Below, piece after piece: positions 6,820-10,080 of a stretch of 10,080 nucleotides of DNA; position 1 is the stretch's first letter; every line of letters begins with the position of its first letter. The notes under the pieces are model-generated. The model did not search any database and was not told the origin of the DNA. It was given only the letters and a program-made list of their open reading frames with translations. The translations under genes were made by a program, and so were the position numbers. Source of the stretch: Gammaproteobacteria bacterium (GTDB lineage Bacteria > Pseudomonadota > Gammaproteobacteria > Pseudomonadales > UBA7434); NCBI GenBank assembly GCA_024280785.1, contig JAJRPK010000256.1, positions 1 to 10,080 on the forward strand, in the 5' to 3' direction.

Positions 6820-8811
6820 TTATAAAGAAAAATCGACTCTTGGGTGGGCTTCAGTTTTAAAGTCAATTTTTGCTGCACAGAGAACTAACCGTTTACCACT
6901 AATATTTTTTTCGATTAAATAATTTTTTGCAAAAGTAGCACGCGACTCTGCGAGAAGAATCAGTTGTTCTGACTCGGGGCCTTGAGGAATACTAGAGTTT
7001 ACATTGTTGATCTCTGCGCTCGCCGCTACACCGCAGACATTGAGAATTAGTTTGTCTCGTTTGAGCAGGAAGTCGGCGAGTCTGTCGAGGTTTTTTAGTT
7101 CATCGTCGGACAGCTGTTGTTGCATGGACTCAAAGAGTACAGGTTTTAGCTTGGTAGCGTCGGCCAATGTTTTTACCGTATCCAATGCTGATAACAGCAT
7201 AAGTGGGCCGACTTGAGCGAGTACCGCCGTTTGAACCGTTTTGAAGATAGCTTTATTGATAATGTGATTAATATTAATTTCTGGTTGGTCTAATGGGCCC
7301 TTAATCGGGATTTTCAAGCGAATCGAGTCATCTTTATCTCTCAGCAGATTGAGTACAGTATTGATAGGCATCCCTAATGAAGTTTCAAACTGGCTGGCCT
7401 GATCGGATGCAGAGGAGTTGCTTAGGGTTAATTGATGAGCCTCTAATTCTATTTTACTGTCGATGATACCGTTGGCAATGTCGGCTTTAAAGTCGAAATC
7501 GAGAGCGCCTTTGTCAATGCGTTTGTTAATGGCTTCATTGCTCAAGCCGCTAAAATCTGACAGTCGAATTTGTTCGCCATTGATGGCGACAAGGCCGCTG
7601 GATTTTGGATTGAGGAGGCTGATATCGGCGTTGCCATTAATTAGCCCGAAGCGGCCAATTTTGCTGTGAAAAACAAGTTTTGATTTTTGTTCAGGCTTGG
7701 CGGTAGTTAATCTATCGAGAATAAAATCAATTTCCGTGAGTTCGATTTTAGTGGCAGGAGATAGTGAGTCGTCGACATAGCTAAGTTGGCTTTGTTGTGA
7801 TTCGACCTCAGTTAACACAATGCGCATAGGGCTGCCTAAGCTAAGCTCGATTTTTTCGGCGTTAAGCCGGATATCGCCGGTCAGTGTTTGCGAGGGTTGA
7901 TTGCTTTGTTTGTTAGCGCTTAAGTCGGCGAACAGTTTGGTGGCGGTTAATTCAGAGTCATTTAGCTTGATAAACGTTCTGTTGTCACTCAGCCACCAAT
8001 CGATTCCGCCTTGATAGCTAATTAAGCCCTCGGCATTTTGTGCTTCGGGGGGAATAGTTATTTCCATTTTATCGGCAATGGTAATGAGCTTGTTAATATC
8101 GAGGTTGGTGAGTTTGGCCGATACGTGCCCGGGGGTGCCGTTAGCCAAAGGAGCAACGTCACCGGCAAAAATTAAATGGATATCGGCTAGAGATATTTTC
8201 GCCTGCGTGGGGGTGGGTGTTTTAGGGTCCAGTGAATTGAGCGTCCCGACAGAAATAGAGTGAAGGGTCAATGGCAACTGTGGACTAAAGTCTTTTGTTG
8301 ATGATCTGTACTGTGAATATAACAAGCTCAGTTCGCTAAGCTGAATTGAACCCCAGGAAAAAGACATGGAGGAGTTTTCGACTAATTCAGCATCGGTAGT
8401 TTGATCGCCATCTGTGCCAGCAAATCGATCGAGGTTAATCCCAGCGACCAAAAATGATTTGTCTTCGATGCGAGTGATAGGGACCGTCGTATTGTCGACA
8501 TTGAGGCTCAGTACATGGATGGCCTTGTTGCGTGCCAGATCAACCAGATCTACCTTTAGATGGAGATTTTTTATGGTAACTCGTTGATCGCTGTCGATAT
8601 CGCCCACCGATAGATTGGTCAGCGTTACTTCTCCATGTCGAAGCTGGATATTTAGTTCTTCTATCTCTAATTCAATATTGTGGCCGGCTAAATATTTTTT
8701 GGCAAACGCTGGAACAGTATAGGAAAGACTGGTTAAAACGATTAGCAGTAGAGCTACTATGAGTAATAGTAAAATAAGCAGTCCTTTGCGTAGTATTTTA
8801 GCAGTTGTCAT
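6820..8811 (-). CDS. Membrane-anchored AsmA-like protein with DUF748
   Basis: 663 aa from the ATG at 8811, with no strong ribosome site. One N-terminal TM segment (about 9-32, very Leu/Ile/Val rich) after a short basic start anchors a large periplasmic body. The body is built from repeating short beta strands of the AsmA/YhdP style: LEIEELNIQLRHGEVTLTNLSVGD (47-70), VKITNLHL-like strands, then many I-x-L-x-D/N strands up to about 470. The DUF748 signature follows: IRLKIPIKGPLDQPEININ (497-515), a helix IINKAIFKTV (517-526), and a Leu-rich C-terminal part with FLLKRDKLILNVCGVA (581-596) and the ESRATFAKNYLIEK helix (622-635), somewhat like an OmpA-type closing domain. AsmA-like proteins are thought to form hydrophobic grooves bridging inner and outer membranes for phospholipid transfer; applying that here is inference. 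Two Cys (593, 645) could pair. It stands alone between the peroxidase gene and hemL, with 127 and 88 bp gaps. Confidence 0.82.
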   Translation of the reverse strand: MTTAKILRKGLLILLLLIVALLLIVLTSLSYTVPAFAKKYLAGHNIELEIEELNIQLRHGEVTLTNLSVGDIDSDQRVTIKNLHLKVDLVDLARNKAIHVLSLNVDNTTVPITRIEDKSFLVAGINLDRFAGTDGDQTTDAELVENSSMSFSWGSIQLSELSLLYSQYRSSTKDFSPQLPLTLHSISVGTLNSLDPKTPTPTQAKISLADIHLIFAGDVAPLANGTPGHVSAKLTNLDINKLITIADKMEITIPPEAQNAEGLISYQGGIDWWLSDNRTFIKLNDSELTATKLFADLSANKQSNQPSQTLTGDIRLNAEKIELSLGSPMRIVLTEVESQQSQLSYVDDSLSPATKIELTEIDFILDRLTTAKPEQKSKLVFHSKIGRFGLINGNADISLLNPKSSGLVAINGEQIRLSDFSGLSNEAINKRIDKGALDFDFKADIANGIIDSKIELEAHQLTLSNSSASDQASQFETSLGMPINTVLNLLRDKDDSIRLKIPIKGPLDQPEININHIINKAIFKTVQTAVLAQVGPLMLLSALDTVKTLADATKLKPVLFESMQQQLSDDELKNLDRLADFLLKRDKLILNVCGVAASAEINNVNSSIPQGPESEQLILLAESRATFAKNYLIEKNISGKRLVLCAAKIDFKTEAHPRVDFSL

Positions 8812-8823
8812 GGCGTGAATTCA

Positions 8824-8846
8824 GAGCCCGATGTAGGGGTCGGCTC
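8824..8846 (-). other. Hairpin in the leader of the DUF748 gene
   Basis: On the minus strand GAGCCGA and TCGGGCTC pair with a single bulged G around an 8-nt loop, ending 12 nt before the DUF748 ATG. No T run follows, so it is not a terminator. It would place structure next to a start with no clear Shine-Dalgarno and might limit translation. The rest of 8812-8938 shows only a 5-bp dyad (8894-8898 with 8912-8916) and a lone TATACT-like -10 with no -35. Confidence 0.3.
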
Positions 8847-8938
8847 AAAATTAGCAGACCTATATTGCGGCCTCCAGTATAAAGGATAGTGGACGGATAT
8901 TTACTTATTTAATCCGGTTAAGCCGAAAGCGGGCGACT

Positions 8939-9682
8939 CTAGGCAGAGAAGTACTGTTCAAGCTCGTCGGCACTGCCAACCAGCTCACCGTCGATGAAAA
9001 TCTGCGGTACGGTACTGTGGCCAGTAAGAGCGGTTAGCGAAAGGCTGCTAATGCCCGCAGTGCCCAGGGTAATTTCCTCATAAGCCAGTGATTTGTCCGT
9101 CAATAATTGCTTGGCGCGCTGGCAGTGAGGGCAGCCGGGTTTGCTGATAATCGTGATGGATGACGGTATTTCAGCATTGGGAGCCAAGTAATTTAGCATG
9201 GTATCGGCATCCGACACTTCAAAAGGGTCGCCAGGGACGTCGGCTTCGACAAACATTTTTTCTACCACGCCATTTTTGACCAACATAGAATAGCGCCATG
9301 AACGCTTGCCAAATCCTAAGTCACTTTTATCGACCAGCATCCCCATACCGTCGGTAAATTCGCCATTTCCATCGGGTATAAAGCGAATATTTTTGGTCTT
9401 TTGGTCTGCTTGCCAGGCCGCCATAGTAAATCCATCGTTGACCGAGAGGCAGACTATTTCGTCGACGCCGTGCTGCTTAAATACAGGAGCGAGCCGATCG
9501 TAACGAGGAAGGTGACTCGAAGAACAGGTTGGGGTAAATGCACCTGGCAACGAAAATAGAACAACGGTTTTGTTGGTGAAAATATCATCGCTGGTAAAAT
9601 CGTACCAGTCATTATCCTTTCGGGCTCTAAAGCTCACTTGCGGGACGTTTTGTCCTTCTTTACGAGTATCGGTTGTAGTCAT
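8939..9682 (-). CDS. Hybrid peroxiredoxin-glutaredoxin (Prx5-type peroxidase fused to glutaredoxin)
   Basis: The ORF extends to 9745, but the best start is the ATG at 9682: AGAGGA lies 8 nt upstream and the resulting 247 aa matches this family's usual length of about 240-247. The N-terminal Prx5 domain (about 10-170) carries PGAFTPTCS with peroxidatic Cys53, and Arg130 in KRSWRYSMLV, which completes the active site. The C-terminal glutaredoxin domain (about 175-247) has KPGCPHCQRA (Cys184/Cys187) and TVPQIFIDG with the cis-Pro226 for glutathione binding. The enzyme reduces H2O2 and alkyl hydroperoxides using glutathione, its own Grx domain regenerating the Prx. Cys78 is an extra Cys. Genes of this type are commonly OxyR targets. 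An OxyR-like site lies about 90-130 nt upstream, but oxyR itself is not in the window. Transcription diverges from the right-edge gene. Confidence 0.96.
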   Translation of the reverse strand: MTTTDTRKEGQNVPQVSFRARKDNDWYDFTSDDIFTNKTVVLFSLPGAFTPTCSSSHLPRYDRLAPVFKQHGVDEIVCLSVNDGFTMAAWQADQKTKNIRFIPDGNGEFTDGMGMLVDKSDLGFGKRSWRYSMLVKNGVVEKMFVEADVPGDPFEVSDADTMLNYLAPNAEIPSSITIISKPGCPHCQRAKQLLTDKSLAYEEITLGTAGISSLSLTALTGHSTVPQIFIDGELVGSADELEQYFSA

Positions 9683-9690
9683 CGTGGGCA

Positions 9691-9696
9691 TCCTCT
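9691..9696 (-). promoter_or_regulatory. Shine-Dalgarno site that fixes the peroxiredoxin start
   Basis: AGAGGA on the minus strand, 8 nt before the ATG at 9682. It abuts the alternative ATG at 9691 and overlaps any reading from 9745, so it supports 9682 and argues against the longer forms. Confidence 0.75.
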
Positions 9697-9743
9697 GGTG
9701 GTTTTTGTTTGGGTTCGCGTTGGCGCTACTGAAGCATAAGTCC

Positions 9744-9772
9744 ACTATCGCAGAGTTCGTGTTATGTTTAAA
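9744..9772 (-). promoter_or_regulatory. Candidate promoter of the peroxiredoxin-glutaredoxin gene
   Basis: TTTAAA (9767-9772) and GATAGT (9744-9749) are 17 nt apart, each 4/6 to the sigma-70 boxes. Weak boxes with ideal spacing suit an activator-dependent promoter. The OxyR-like site starts at 9773, directly next to the -35, as in OxyR-activated genes. The start would be near 9737, giving a leader of about 55 nt. Confidence 0.38.
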
Positions 9773-9796
9773 ACTTGTTAAACCGATGTGTATGAT
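9768..9796 (+). promoter_or_regulatory. Candidate divergent promoter for the right-edge leader and antiporter
   Basis: TTAAAA (9768-9773, 4/6) and TATGAT (9791-9796, 5/6) are separated by 17 nt. The start would fall near 9803, about 23 nt before the short Cys ORF. Its -35 overlaps that of the opposing peroxidase promoter, and its spacer and -10 lie inside the OxyR-like site, so bound OxyR could repress it while activating the peroxidase. Confidence 0.35.
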
Positions 9797-9809
9797 AGGG
9801 GAAATCTAT
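9773..9809. promoter_or_regulatory. OxyR-like binding site in the divergent control region
   Basis: The OxyR motif is four ATAG/CTAT elements, each separated by 7 nt. Here 9795-9809 is a perfect ATAG-N7-CTAT half. The left half is degenerate: CGAT (9784-9787) for CTAT and ACTT (9773-9776) for ATAG, with the internal T and A of the consensus retained at 9778 and 9782. Total 12 of 16 core positions, with all three spacings exact. Position beside a peroxidase promoter makes it plausible. Confidence 0.45.
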
Positions 9810-9825
9810 AGTAAGTAAGGGTTAT

Positions 9826-9867
9826 ATGAATAATCCATTTGGAGTGGGAGGTTGTTGCTGTTGTTAG
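9826..9867 (+). CDS. 13-codon ORF ending in four Cys codons, candidate leader peptide
   Basis: The peptide would be MNNPFGVGGCCCC, with codons TGT TGC TGT TGT directly before TAG. AAGGG (9817-9821) is 4 nt upstream of the ATG, slightly close but usable. It begins about 23 nt after a candidate promoter start and ends 138 nt before the antiporter ATG. Runs of one amino acid in short upstream ORFs are the hallmark of attenuators that sense that amino acid, and poly-Cys leader ORFs are known in mycobacteria. Alternatively it could be a tiny metal- or redox-binding peptide, or chance within a TTG/CTG-rich stretch. I know of no family matching it. Confidence 0.4.
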   Translation: MNNPFGVGGCCCC

Positions 9868-9881
9868 TGTTGCTAGCGTTT

Positions 9882-9929
9882 AGAGGAGTGTCTAGAGGGA
9901 AGTCCAGAGGAGTGCCCAGTGAAGTATCC
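9882..9929 (+). repeat. Four degenerate 12-bp tandem repeats in the antiporter leader
   Basis: Units at 9882, 9894, 9906 and 9918 fit the consensus AGAGGARTGYCC, with a weaker fifth partial unit from 9930. The purine-rich units each resemble a Shine-Dalgarno sequence. The 12-nt period is a multiple of three, but the + frames give no ATG-started ORF here. It could be a protein or RNA-binding array, or slippage-prone sequence. Function unknown. Confidence 0.5.
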
Positions 9930-9954
9930 GGTGGATTCGATGGTCTGATAAGAT

Positions 9955-9982
9955 ACGCAAACTGAGCGTTCAATTATTTTTT
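9955..9982 (+). terminator. Weak terminator-like hairpin before the antiporter
   Basis: ACGC (9955-9958) pairs with GCGT (9966-9969) over a 7-nt loop, followed by a T-rich tail ending in six T (9977-9982). The stem is only 4 bp and the T run starts 7 nt after it, so it is weak alone. It is listed because it lies between the Cys-codon ORF and the antiporter, where an attenuator would be expected. Confidence 0.2.
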
Positions 9983-10005
9983 GACATCATTTAGGTAAAC
10001 AATCA

Positions 10006-10080
10006 ATGCACGAAACGGGACTGGTTATTTCACTTGTCGTACTTGTGGCGATGTTGTGTCAGTGGTTGGCATGGCGCGTA
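10006..10080 (+). CDS. N-terminus of a probable cation:proton antiporter (cut by window)
   Basis: Only 25 codons are visible: a short polar start (MHETG), one strongly hydrophobic helix (about 6-19) and the segment QWLAWRV. From memory this matches the opening of CPA-type Na+/K+:H+ antiporters (NhaP/Kef-like), where a first TM helix ending in W-R is followed by LPAILFLLLAGI-like sequence. The start is supported by AGG 10 nt upstream and by an in-frame stop at 9982. The antiporter call rests on very little sequence; an integral membrane protein is the safer claim. Confidence 0.5.
   Translation, partial: MHETGLVISLVVLVAMLCQWLAWRV

Noticed and set aside
9570..9818. 82-codon plus-strand ORF with a hydrophobic segment, ending just before the Cys ORF
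   Set aside because: Mostly antisense to the peroxiredoxin gene, without a ribosome site; the hydrophobic run reflects the opposite-strand codons and the UTR.
9981..9986. TTGACA as a -35 box for the antiporter
   Set aside because: No -10-like hexamer lies 16-18 nt downstream, and the position would put the start inside the coding region.

Overview
The window looks like chromosomal DNA of a gammaproteobacterium, probably marine. This is inferred from mid-40s % GC by eye, a glutamate-1-semialdehyde aminomutase (C5 haem pathway), a peroxiredoxin-glutaredoxin fusion, an AsmA-like DUF748 protein, and an RND exporter next to an outer-membrane barrel and a LolA-like protein. I see no transposase, phage, CRISPR, rRNA or tRNA. 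From 1 to 9682 every confident gene is on the minus strand. At the right edge transcription diverges.

Right to left, in the direction of minus-strand transcription: the peroxiredoxin-glutaredoxin gene (8939-9682), a membrane-anchored AsmA/DUF748 protein (6820-8811) and hemL (5451-6731). Next is a 249-bp intergenic leader full of dyad symmetry (5202-5450). It precedes an apparent envelope-transport operon: a 12-TM RND/MMPL exporter (2922-5201), a predicted outer-membrane beta-barrel whose TTG start lies 2 nt from the exporter stop (1492-2919), and a periplasmic LolA-like PF17131-type protein (604-1434). The left edge holds the first 166 codons of a short-chain dehydrogenase resembling 3-alpha-hydroxysteroid dehydrogenase/carbonyl reductase (1-499).

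The three-gene block covers inner membrane, periplasm and outer membrane. It is best read as a trans-envelope export or lipid-trafficking module of unknown cargo. The adjacent DUF748 protein may also act in envelope lipid homeostasis, but it is a separate unit.

The densest regulatory region is 9683-10005, between the peroxidase gene and a divergent gene at the right edge (10006 onward, probably a cation:proton antiporter). It contains an OxyR-like site (one perfect ATAG-N7-CTAT half plus a degenerate half) abutting a candidate peroxidase promoter and covering a candidate divergent promoter. Downstream on the plus strand come a 13-codon ORF ending in four consecutive Cys codons, a 12-bp degenerate tandem repeat and a weak terminator-like hairpin with a T-rich tail. 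Together these suggest a redox- or cysteine-responsive leader upstream of the antiporter. This is the most novel feature here, but it is inferred from sequence only. The second most unusual element is a roughly 100-bp imperfect inverted repeat at 5297-5397.
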